Positions 12,001 to 24,000 of a stretch of 64,000 nucleotides of DNA are shown piece after piece. A program made the position numbers and the translations under genes. A model generated the notes under the pieces. That model made no database searches and was not told the origin of the DNA. It saw nothing but the letters and a program-made list of their open reading frames with translations. The number at the start of each line of letters is the position of its first letter. Within the stretch, counting starts at the first letter, position 1. Source of the DNA: Toxorhynchites rutilus septentrionalis. Taxonomy: Eukaryota > Arthropoda > Insecta > Diptera > Culicidae. Where the stretch lies: positions 54,658,097-54,722,096 of the forward strand of contig NC_073746.1 in the NCBI RefSeq assembly GCF_029784135.1. Reading direction: 5' to 3'.

Positions 12001-15000
12001 CTATGTTATGTTAGAAAAGAGGGAGGTCTGGGCCTAGAGACACGGTCGCATACTTGACGTAGGACTTGGAGGACAATTGCTTTTGAATTATGTTTCTATG
12101 ACTGTTCAGAAATCCGTAAAAATAACTCATTCAATACTCAAAATGTTGATCCTGAAAAAACAGTTTGTTATATGAACTGAATTGAATAGTTGTAGTAGTA
12201 GAAGGAATCCGGAACCATTAATTGTTTCATACTTTCTACTCCCTACTTCTTGATATGATATCGCAAACTGATATGCGTGAGTATACCCTTTCGAACATCT
12301 CAATCGACAGCCACATTAGTTCTTTCATTGCAAAACTTTCGATATACTCAATATTGAACACGATATGGTTAGATAACAACCTTTCTAATAAAATCTCTAT
12401 CAACGTTTAACCCTTTGAACCAGGCTCTCGTAGAAACTTAGGGGTATAAGAATGTCATTATCTTCCAACTCATCTCCTCTTGTTTGATTGTGATAAGTGC
12501 TTGTCATCGACAAATGTAGAATAATTCTTAACATGCATCGACTCACCTTGTCCGTCAGGAAAAAAGCATGTAAGAACGAATAAAGAATTCACACCATGTA
12601 GTAGAGATGGGCAAAGCAGTTCACTTTGTAAGCGGTTCAGTCACTAACCGTTTACCTAAGTGAACAAGTTCTTTTGAAACTTCCTTTCGCTCGTTCGTTC
12701 AGTGGTATCAATACCGGTCAATAACAACATTGAATGTTAGCTGGAACCTAACAAACACAGGTAGCTTCACAGCTATTCATGTCTTGGCATTGATATTGTT
12801 AGATTAGGTAGGATATTTTCTAATTTGGGTGGATTTTCTTAAATTACTGCTTCACAAACAATCCGGTAATGATTATCACAATAACAAATACACGCAATAG
12901 GCCAAATAATGAATTGAAAACAGCGAAAAAACACTTTCCAATTTGCTTTCCCGCTATTCCCGATTATTTGTTTACCAAATCCAAGAACTGTCTCCATTTT
13001 TGCCTGATTTTTTTCCTATAAACAGAAAGTACACATATGAATATTTTACATGATTTGAAAAAATATGCATTTAACTGGAAATTTACAGCTTTGAAAAACT
13101 CTTATTTATTTGCAATGATGAAATCAATCCTGATTTTGAATGTAAAATGAAGTATACTTTAACAAAATAAGTCTGGCGTTACATGCATTTTGAATGTGAA
13201 TGACGATATTGTTTTCTTTTTTTGTTTTCTCCAACCGTTTTCGTTATATTCATCCGTTCCGTCCAATGAAATCTACCTTCCACGTGTTCAGTTCAGTTGC
13301 ACTTCATTTGTTCCCAAACAGATCGCTCGCAATCAGTTCGTTCGGAATCAGTTCGTAAACCACCGTTCTTCAAAAATTAACGACCGTTCGTTCAACAATT
13401 CGACGAACTAGTTCTTTCATCAGGTTTGCCTATCTCTACCATGGAGACCAATCGCAGCGTAGAAAAAAATGCTTTCTTTATTTGTTAAATAATTGACCAA
13501 TCCTACTTTTTTCCAAAATCCTTAATTTTTCGTAGTGGGTATTAGGATATTTTACATACATATTTTTATCTTGGTGTGTGTAGGTGTAGTGGGCAACAAT
13601 ATCGGAAAGAAATGAAAAATCGATTTTTCTTTGTATTTTTCTGGAATATTCTGGACTAACGAATTTTTTTGTTAACCAACTCAACAGCAAATCCAATTAA
13701 CCTTATCAACCAGCTTTGATTTGGTTCCAAGAGCGTTCCTGTAGGACCTTTCTAAACAGAGATATTTCAGTTTGAATGAAAAATTACCCCTTCGTCTTTG
13801 ATGATGAATAATTCAATAAACAACCATCGCACCGCAAATCAAAAGGCAGTTTTGAAAAATCCAATAAAGTCTGCAATGAATAACTTGTTCCTTAGACAAA
13901 AACAAAAATTCAAATTTTTTGCGTCGATTTCAAAAAACTGCCAAAACAGGATGTTTATAGTGCTTTACAAAATCCACTGTAATTCTACAAATATCGCAGT
14001 GGGTTGTAATGGGTAATTTTTCATTCAAACTGAAATATCTCTGTGTGAGAAGGTCCTACAGGAACGTTCTTGAAACCAAATAAAAGCTTTGCTTTTATTG
14101 GGATTTGCTTTTGAATTGGTTTGCAAAAAAATGTGTTTGCCCAAAAATTTTTTGAGAAAACAGAGTAAAATCAATTTTTCATTTCTTCCCGATATTGTTG
14201 CCTACTACACCTACACACACCAAGATAAAAATATGTACGTAAAATATTCAAATACCTGAAAGTTGTAGCTGCAAAATGATGTACACCCCATCAATATGCG
14301 TTTTATATTATTCACAAACTCGTCTCTTGTTTGAATATATTCCGTACCAGTATGTAATATAATAATAGTTTTAAGCTCATTTAATGTAATGCATGAGGAT
14401 GCCAAAAAATGTGCCAATTTTTTTTGGGTGCGTAATGTAAGGTAAATGATGTTGGTTTGTCCAGACGAAAATACAGGGTTTTCCAACTTTCAATTCCGAA
14501 AGTAAATTGAAATAAACACACTTAGAATTCGAATTTCGATGAAACTTTTATTTCAAATTAAAGTTTGGTTTATGCTATTAGGTTTGAAGGTTTTGAAGAC
14601 GAACTCTACGATCTGTCGAGAAATAAACGAGCTATAAGCGTTCTGAAAAACCAACAGTAAATTAACACAGGATTAAAGTCCTTTAAAATAAGAACAGAGC
14701 AGCAGGAAATACATAGCTCATCATGTTGCTCCTTAGTTATTTTTCTATACAATGCAGATGTAACGTCAGTCTATTTTCAACATCAGTTATCAACCAAAGA
14801 AAGCAGTTCTTGCTACCCAGAAAATTCGTTATTGCCATCCTGCATACAATGTGTTGTAATTTGAAGCCACTTTTAATTCGGAAACCATGTATGGGTTTGT
14901 GAAAACTGAATGATCAATTTAAAAAACCTCAACCACCAAAGTTAAATTCAAAAACAAGCATAAACAGAATAATTCAGTTCATATTATATGTCATATTATG

Positions 15001-18000
15001 TCACTTTAGAATGCATTGGTATTGTGAATAATTCTTCTTTGAATGGTTTAATGGCCCTAAAAAGCGCCGTGTTTTACGGTGGCTGATTTTGGCACCAAAG
15101 CAGTCTGTATAAACAAACTTTTTCCTTCTTCTACCTGCTGCCGTTTCGCGATTGCGTTTGCCACTCGCTGAAACTAGTTGTTGTCACCGAACCGAATGTG
15201 GTATGTTCTGTAGGTGGGTTTTCTTATTGTCGTGAGCAGCTTTGCAAGCCAACTCGAGCACTCCGGCGGCCGAAACTCTATAACCGCTGTTAGGTATACT
15301 GGTGCTCCGGCCTAGTTACCCTTGCGGAGCAATCAGTGAATGCGACCAACAGGGAACTGCAAAACTGCACGGTTCGAGTGGGACTTTGCCTTTCACTTAA
15401 CTTGTCGTCCTTTGTCACGTCCACACGTCCACGTTGCTGCTTGTGTTGTTTTGTTGATGTGATGCGATGCGATGTGAAACAATGCCATACAACCACACTG
15501 ATTTACGGTTTGAAAGAGAATGGTATATTTTTCAGCGGATCCGCGCGTTTTGTACTTTAGCGGTACACGCTCACAGGATAGAGACAAATCAGCAGACTCA
15601 GCCAAAGGGGCGAGTCCAACGAGACGAACGAATGAGCGTTAAAAGGCAGCGATGGCAAAAAAATACATTCATTACGATTTGTTCGCTCGTTGGATTCACA
15701 TGCAGGTGTTTCTAACAAACACGAAGGCACCGAAAACTAGTGGAATAGTGAAAAAGCCGCCAAAAAGTTCGGCACGGCACAGAAGAATATCTCGGAAACC
15801 GACAAGAAGAAGGAGAAGGAAGCAAACGCTAAAAAGGGTCCTTTTCAGGGCCACAAAATCATCTTTAATCTAAAGAGTTTATTGTTTTGTTATCACTCGA
15901 TATCCTCATCTTGTTCGGCTAAACCTTCCTGTTTAGCGAGAGCGTTTTCCACTCGCCACAGCTTTCACAGTTGGAAAATTTCTTCCCATCCAGCTTGGGA
16001 CATGTTGGGTCATAATTTGGACCCCCATAGAGTTTACAAAAATGTCCAACTAAATATGTCGCATTGCAGGTCCGTCCAATTAGCTAATTATCGAACTAAA
16101 TGTAAATTACTGTACTTTCAATCTGGAAGCAATTTAAGAATTGGTGAAAATTGAATAATCGAGTAAGTCCCCAACCATCAATAAGCTCAGCACAACTGCC
16201 AAATTCTCATACTCATCATATCCTGGCAAACAAATTATGAAAAAATCAATTTGTGTTTTATTATTATTTTGGATAATATTTTAGAATGCATTGAACTGTA
16301 TTTCATAAACTCTTTTTTGAAAGGATGCGAAAATTCAGCATTTTGCTGCTGTTGTTCGTTCACCCAATCGACGTATGCCCGACGCATTCCATGGTCACCA
16401 CGCTCTAATTTATGTACCAGTTGGACTTTATATGGATGTAGGTGCAAGTCCAAATGCAAAATTCGCCACAATGAAGTGTTTGACAAGCCCAATTGCTGAG
16501 CACGCCGTGGAATCGAAACATTCGGGTCATCCTCCACACTGGCAGCAACAGCAGCAATATTTTCGGCCGAACGCACATTACGATGATGCACAGGGTTCAA
16601 AATATCCGCTACGGATCCAGTTTATTCGAATTTACGCACTACATTAGCAATTGTGTGCTCTGTAGGCCGTCCATGACGACCAAAATCCGTCCGTAATGCT
16701 CGAAAAACATTTGCCGGTTTTTCATCATTTTTATAGTATAATTTAACAAAATTAACACGTTGTGCGATGCTAAAACGATCCATATTGTAAAATGGCAGAC
16801 ATTCAACTAACGATATGACGCTTCGGTTGACAGCTATATCAAACGGTTGTCAGCGCAGGGCTGTATACTTTCGGAAGCCCGAAATGGAAAACCCTGTATG
16901 ACCATGGTTTATCCACTTTTTTGAATGCTCTTGCTCAGCACGCCTGTGTCAAATCGGGTATTCAAATGTTTCAAAACATATAAATAAAACTGTCTTTTCC
17001 ATGATTTACAGTAGTTTTATAGGGTATTTTACGGATTTACAATGTTTCAAAGGATTATCTTTTAATCAACCATCAGATGATTATTTGGTAGAGTGCACCC
17101 GTGACCGAGTGGCTAGTGTCTCACATTATCATGCCGGGTGTTCGGGTTCGATTCCCGTTCCGGCCGGGGGATTTTTCGTTAGAAAAATTTCCTTCGACTT
17201 GCACTGTGGTCACGCGTATTCTAGAGCTTACCCCTCGGAATACATTCAAGGCGTGTTTATTTGGCTTAAGCAATCTCAACTAAGTATTTGTTCTAATCAT
17301 GAGAAATGAAACATCTATTTGAAAATTCGAATGTTTTCATTCAAAAATGGTGATTTCTAAAACCGGACAAACCATGATCATTTTTTGGAAAAACCGTGAT
17401 CAGAGGTTCGTTAAAAAACATAGAAATTTGAATAATTTGAACGCCTTATGGTGTTATTAGCAACTAGAGACCTGGGGCTTTTCAATAAACCTAAATTTTC
17501 ATGAAAAAAAAACGATTTGCATTTACTAGTTGCGTGAAAACTCCCTAGATTGGACAAACCAAAATCATTTACCCTACACATTTTGTAGAAATTTTTCCAT
17601 CCAAGAGAGTTGGGTCAGAATTGGTTGAAATTGAAAAAAATGAAAAAAAAAAGATCAATACTCACGTTGTTATTGAATGATTCAAAATGCAGATCGAGCT
17701 GATCGAACAGCACGAACTCGTCGTCATTATCGAACACTATAATCCGCGCCACAGGAGCCATCCGTGGGGTGAGTTTAATCTTGATGTTTATTCTTTTCTT
17801 ATTCGAGACTGACAAATTTGTACTGCTGGCGATGATGCGCCCACGTGAAGTAATAATATAGGAGAAGTACTTCATACGTCTTGTGCAGCTCACACTGAAT
17901 ACAACATCTTTGTTGACGCGAATTCTGCAGAGTCAAAAAAAAGATTAGTAAGGTGAAAAAATAAGCAAGTGAGCTTACCTATATTTTGGGTTGATGGAAA

Positions 18001-21000
18001 CTCGTATATAGTGTAGACTTTGAGACTTAGTTGCTTTTATAGTTTCTAGTATTCCATAGTTGATTGATTCATATTTCGCCTGACAAAAGTTTTGTAAAAT
18101 AGAATTATACACAATCGATTGTTTCCAAAGAATTGTTAGTAATGCTTCATAAGAAGGTTTTGATTGACTTAACCAAATTATCACTTACCATAAGCGTCAA
18201 CTCTGTGCAATCCCGTGGAGGATTCATGTAAAGCGATGTCGCGCCTTGCTTAGTGAGAGATTGCTTAAATGTGTCTGTACCATTGGCCTCCTCCCCACCA
18301 TAATAAGCTGTTATTTCTAAACTTTTTGGGTTCACTGGAGTATCTCCATAATGGTCCTTTATCGAGAACTGCACTGCATATGGGACTCCGGGATGCAACG
18401 CTGGTAATGGTTTCACTACTGAAATTTTGTATGGATAGAGGAACACCGGTATAGTTTGAGTGATGTTCACCGTACGATCTGGAAGAATTTTTCATGTAGT
18501 CTGCATTTTTTAAGATTTTCATAATCAGATTTCCATAAAAGAAAACATACTTGTGTATCGTTCTGCTACACTGACTTTTATGACAACATCTTGGAAGTCA
18601 GCCGATTTCTCTTCAATGACTATCTCTTTTTTAAGCGGAAATTCGACGTTAGTCTTGCCAATTATATTTTTAGTCGCAGTAGCTACTGCTGAAGTGCGCT
18701 TTTGACTTAGAAACAACGCTATACGGACTGCGCCCTCAATTTGTTGCCCAAATGTGTAAGCTGCCTCAACCGTGACTTTAACCCTTTTGTTCTTTATTAG
18801 CGAAACCTCTGTAGGGTACGCCTTGACAAAAAACTTGGGCAATTCGTACTGTCGCACCTCGAACTGTTTCTTTGCTACCTGAAAGGAAATATTTTTCAAC
18901 ATACATTTGAGAGGTAAATTCAAGGAAAATTTCTACCATGCAGAGATCTTGATTATCATTATTAAGACATTAACTTATCTTCCCACCAAAAAGCCGAGAA
19001 AAAAAAACATTTATAACACTTACAATTCCATCTATCGTCGCTGTAAGGCTCCAATTGCCCAAAATTGGGGATGCAGCTAAGGGATAATCAGATGAAAAAA
19101 TCCCATCAACTATGGTTACGTGCGACCATTGCATGATGAAGTTCCCTCTCGCATCCGAGAGCTGTACCTCGGCGGTATAACGGTTGGAAATTGGCTTCGT
19201 GTCGATATCGACAACAATAATACGAAATCGTACTTTGTTCTCAGGATTATACATCGGTTTGTCGGTTTGGATGAAAATCGACAACGCTTTAGGGTTGTAC
19301 ACAAGATCTACGCGTTCGTCAAAAACGCAATCTTCATTCACGTTGGTGAACATCAGACTGTACATGCCTTCAGGAATGTTAGCAATCTGTAACGAGACAT
19401 CAATTGGTCAATTTTCCAAACCGTATACAGATCATCTGAGAGACCAACCTCGAAGCTAGCAGTTTTGACTGCATTATTGGGTACAACTATCGTTGCAGTT
19501 TTATTATAAGCATCAGTGTTTGAGTATGTCCCAATGAGGGATACAACTAATTCAACACGGCGCGTTCGTGAGTTGGATACGACAACTGTGAAGGGAGTAT
19601 TTCGCCGAACAACTTTTGGTCCTACTACAGAAAGGCTAGAACACAAGAATTTTAATAGCATTCAATTTAAATAATAATAGATAATGATGCGATTGGCAGA
19701 TACCTTTCACAGTAATCGATGCTACTGATTGTTGTCGATGCTGTTGATGTAATGGTCTCAGTTGCGGTTGTTGTAGTTGAAGACGCCTCAGATATCATGA
19801 TAGAAGATAGGTGAACATGAGACCCTCCGATTCCAATTTCAGTGGATGTCGTAGTTGAAGTAGTTCCGGAGGTCGTTGAAACGACCTGGGATGGTTTTGT
19901 AGGAATGGTTACAGTTGTTGTTACAGAAGACGCCCCCGTAATAGGAGATATATTGACATTGAATCCCCAAATTCCCATTCCAATGGATGCTGGTTTCGTA
20001 GTTGAACTAGTTCCGGAGGTCGACGAAACGACCTGAGATGGTTTTGTAGGTATGGTTTCAATTGTTGTTGTTATAGAAGGCGTCTCCGTTAGAGGAGACA
20101 GATGAACATTGAACCCTCCGATTTCATTTCCAGTAGACTCTGATGTCGTAGTTAAAGTAATTCCGGAAGTCGATGAAACGACCTGGGATGGTTTGGTAGA
20201 TATGGTTTCAGTAGTTGTTTTAGAAGACGCCTCTGTTATAGGAGACAGATTAACATTGGACCCTCCGTTTCCATTTCCAGTAGAATCTGATGTCGTAGTT
20301 GAAGTAATTCCGGAAGTCGATGAAACGACCTGGGATGGTTTGGTAGGTATGGTTACAGTAGTTATTATAGTAGACGCGTCTGTTATAAGAGACATATTAA
20401 CATTGGATCCTCCGATTCCATTTCCAGTGGACTCTGATGTCGTAGTTGAATAAATTGCGGAAGTCGATGAAACGACCTGGGATGGTTTGGTAAATATGGT
20501 TTCAGTAGTTGTTATAGAAGACGCCTCTGTTATAGGAAACAGATTAACATTGGACCCTCCGATTCCATTTCCAGTAGAATCTGATGTCGTAGTTGAAGTA
20601 ATTCCGGAAGTCGATGAAACGACCTGGGATGGTTTGGTAGATATGGTTTCAGTAGTTGTTATAGAAGACGCCTCTGTTATAGGAAACAGATTAACATTGG
20701 ACCCTCCGATTCCATTTCCAGTAGAATCTGATGTCGTAGTTGAAGTAATTCCGGAAGTTGATGAAACGACCTGGGATGATTTTGTAGGTATGGTTTCTGT
20801 TGTTGTTGTTGTTGTTGTTATAGAAGACACCTCCGTTATAGTAGACAGATGAACATTGGACCCTCCGATTCCATTTTCAGTGGACCCTGATGTCGTAGTT
20901 GAAGTAGTTCCAGAGGTCGATGATACGACGTGGGATGGTTTTGTAGGTATGATTACAGTTGTTGTTATAGAAGACGCCTCCGTAACAGGAGACAGATGGA

Positions 21001-24000
21001 CATTGAACCCCTCAATTTCGATGCCGATGAATGCTGGTTTTGTAGTTGAAGTAGTTTCGGAGTTCGTTGATATGACCTCGGATGGCGTCGTTGAAGACGC
21101 CCCAGATATCGTACTAGGAGACAAGTTAACATTGAACCCATCAATTTCATTTTTTTCCGAAGTAGTTATTGTTGTCATACTTGAAGTATCCCCGGATGTC
21201 GTAATATGAACAGTGGATTCCGATTTCGTAATTGGATAATTTTCCGCTGTTGTGGTATCGGTTTTAAATGTCGTCATTTGAACCTCAGAAGCTGTAATCG
21301 TTGAATTGGCGGCTGTTTGCGATGTCGTAATTGGGGTTTTCTCCGATGTTGTAACATCGAATTTCGATGTCGTCATTGGAGATTCAGATATTTTATTCGG
21401 GAAATTGTCAGTAGTATGCGTTGGCGTAATTGGAGTATTCTCTGATGTCGTAATCGGTGAATTGTCTGTAGATTTCGACGAAGTAATTTGAATAATCTTA
21501 GGTGTTGTAATCGAGGAATTGTTGGTTGTCTGCGCTGTTGTAATTGGAGTATTCTCGGATGTTGTGGCGTCAACTTCTAATGTTGTCACTGGAGTCTCGG
21601 ACGTTGTGATCGGAGAATTGTTGGTTGTCTGCGCTGCCATAATTGGATTATTCTCGGACGTTGTAGCGTCGACTTCCAATGTTGTTATTGGAGCCTCAGA
21701 TGTTGTAATCGGAGAGTTGTCGGTTGTCTGCGCTGATGTAATTGGATTATTCTCGGACGTTGTAACGTCGACCTCTGATGTTGTCATCGGAACTTCAGAT
21801 GTTGTTATCGGGGAATTGTCGGTGATTTGCGCTGTTGTAATTGGATTATTTTCAGACGTTGTAACGTCGACCTTTGATGTTGTCATCGCCGCTTCAGAAG
21901 TTGCGATCGGGGAATTGTCTGTGATTTGCGCTGTTGTAATTAGAGTATTCTTGGACGTTGTAGCGTCGACTTCCAATATTGTTACTGGAGCCTCAGATGT
22001 TGTAATCGGAGAGTTGTCGGTTGTCTGTGCTGTCGTAATTGGATTATTCTCGGACGTTGTAGCATCGACTTCCAATAATGTCACTGGAGTCTCAGATGTT
22101 GTGATCGGGAAATTTTCGGTTGTCTGCGCTGTTGTAATTGGAGTATTCTCGGACGTTGTAGCGTCGACTTCCAATGCTGTTATTAGAGCCTCAGATGTTG
22201 TAATCGGAGAGATGTCGGTTGTCTGCGCTGCCGTAATTGGATTATTCTCGGACGTTGTAGCATCGACTTCCAATGTTGTCAATGGAGCCTTAGATGTTGT
22301 GATCGGGGAATTTCCGGTTATCTGCGTTGTTGGAGTACTCTCGGACATTCTAACGTCGACCTCTGATGCTGTCATCAGAGCTTCAGATGTTGTGATCGGG
22401 GAATTTTCGGTGATTTGCGCTGTTGTAATTGGAGTATTTTCGGAAATGGTAGCATCGACTTCTAATGTTGTCACTGGAGCCTCAGATATTGTGATCTGGG
22501 AATTTTCGGTTGTCTGCGCTGTTGTAGTTGATGTATTCTCGGATGTTGTGGCATCGACTTCTAATGTTGTCACTGGAGTCTCGGACGTTGTGATCGGGGA
22601 ATTGTCGGTTGTCTGCGCTGCCGTAATTGGATTATTCTCGGAAGTTGTAGCGTCGACTTCCAATATTGTTATTGGAGCCTCAGATGTTGTAATCGGAGAG
22701 TTGTCGGTTGTGTGCGCTGTCGTAATTGGATTATTCTCGGACGTTGTAGCATCGTCTTCCAATAATGTCACTGGAGTTTCAGATGTTGTGATCGGGAAAT
22801 TTTCGGTTGTCTGCGCTGTTGTAATTGGAGTATTCTCGGAAGTTGTGGCGTCGACTTCCAATGTTGTTATTAGAGCCTCAGATGTTGTAATCGGAGAGTT
22901 GTCGGCGGTCTGCGCCGCCGTAATTGGAATATTCTCGGACGTTGTAGCATCGACTTCCAATGTTGTCAATGGAGCCTTAGATGTTGTGATCGGGGAATTT
23001 TCGGTTATCTGCGTTGTTGGAGTATTCTCGGACGTTGTAGCTTCGACTTCCAATGTTGTTATTAGAGCCTCAGATGTTGTAATCGGAGAGTTGTCGGTTG
23101 TCTGCGCTGCCGTAATTGTTGTATATTCGGACGTTGTAGCATCGACTTCCAATGGTGTTTCTTCGGTTGTCTGCGCTGTTGTAATTGGAGTATTCTCGGA
23201 AGTCGTGGCGTCGACTTCTAATGTGGTCACTGAAGTCTGGGACGTTGTGATCGGGAAATTGTTGGTTGTCTGCACTGCCGTAATTGGATTATTCTCGGAA
23301 GTTGTAGCGTCGACTTCCAATATTGTTATTGGAGCCTCAGATGTTGTAATCGGAGAGTTGTCGGTTGTGTGCGCTGTCGTAATTGGATTATTCTCGGACG
23401 TTGTAGCATCGACTTCCAATAATGTCACTGGAGTCTCAGATGTTGTGATCGGGAAATTTTCGGTTGTCTGCGCTGTTGTAATTGGAGTATTCTCGGACGT
23501 TGTAGCGTCGACTTCCAATGCTGTTATTAGAGCCTCAGATGTTGTAATCGGAGAGATGTCGGATGTCTGCGCTGCCGTAATTGGAGTATTCTCGGACGTT
23601 GTAGCATCGACTTCCAATGTTGTCAATGGAGCCTTAGATGTTGTGATCGGGGAATTTCCGGTTATCTGCGTTGTTGGAGTACTCTCGGACATTGTAACGT
23701 CGACCTCTGATGCTGTCATCAGAGCTTCAGATGTTGTGATCGGGGAATTTTCGGTGATTTGCGCTGTTGTAATTGGAGTATTTTCGGAAATGGTAGCCTC
23801 GACTTCTAATGTTGTCACTGGAGCCTCAGATATTGTGATCTGGGAATTTTCGGTTGTCTGCGCTGTTGTAATTGATGTATTCTCGGATGTTGTGGCGTCG
23901 ACTTCTAATGTTGTCACTGGAGTCTCGGACGTTGTGATCGGGGAATTGTCGGTTGTCTGCGCTGCCGTAATTGGATTATTCTCGGAAGTTATAGCGTCGA

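Larger units (their letters stand above)
1811..12001. mobile_element. TA-flanked MITE, copy 1, split by a 9.2 kb insertion
   Basis: Left end AGGTAAAAGATTTTGGTTTG and right end CAAACCAAGATCATTTACCC form imperfect terminal inverted repeats, with TA at 1809-1810 and 12002-12003. The two halves (1811-2141 and 11371-12001) match the corresponding parts of the copy at 14440-17574, including TTCAAATGTTTCAAAACATA-type and ACCGGACAAACCATGATCA segments. The hAT-like unit 2142-11370 sits between them. No coding capacity of its own. Confidence 0.7.
14474..16896. mobile_element. Tc1/IS630-like element carrying histone pseudogenes
   Basis: 2,423 bp with TA on both sides (14472-14473, 16897-16898). The terminal repeats start CAGGGTTTTCCA and share TTCCGAAAGTA 20 bases in. 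A transposase N-terminal half lies near the right end and a degenerate H2A-H2B pair in the middle. The uninterrupted target is visible in MITE copy 1. Confidence 0.8.
14440..17574. mobile_element. TA-flanked MITE, copy 2, split by a Tc1-like element and a SINE
   Basis: Ends AGGTAAATGATGTTGGTTTG and CAAACCAAAATCATTTACCC, with TA at 14438-14439 and 17575-17576. Direct homology to copy 1 (1811-12001) on both sides of the insertions. Copy 1 shows the uninterrupted sequence at the Tc1-like insertion site (CGAAAATATGATCATGG). Confidence 0.7.
1232..17665 (-). other. 16.4 kb transposon-filled TEP intron
   Basis: Separates the MG5 and MG6 exons; the neighbouring introns are mostly 60-120 nt. It contains two copies of a TA-flanked MITE (1811-12001 and 14440-17574), each split by a later element, plus SINEs, mariners, a 143-bp tandem array, a foldback element and a histone pseudogene pair. 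The stretch 1232-1810 itself holds a tRNA-derived SINE relic and AT-rich repeat sequence and no coding potential. Confidence 0.8.

Noticed and set aside
19387..19421. Alternative MG1 donor ACG/GTTTGG giving a 35-nt intron
   Set aside because: Too short for a mosquito intron and it lengthens the MG1 loop; the donor at 19448 gives 62 nt and a better family fit.
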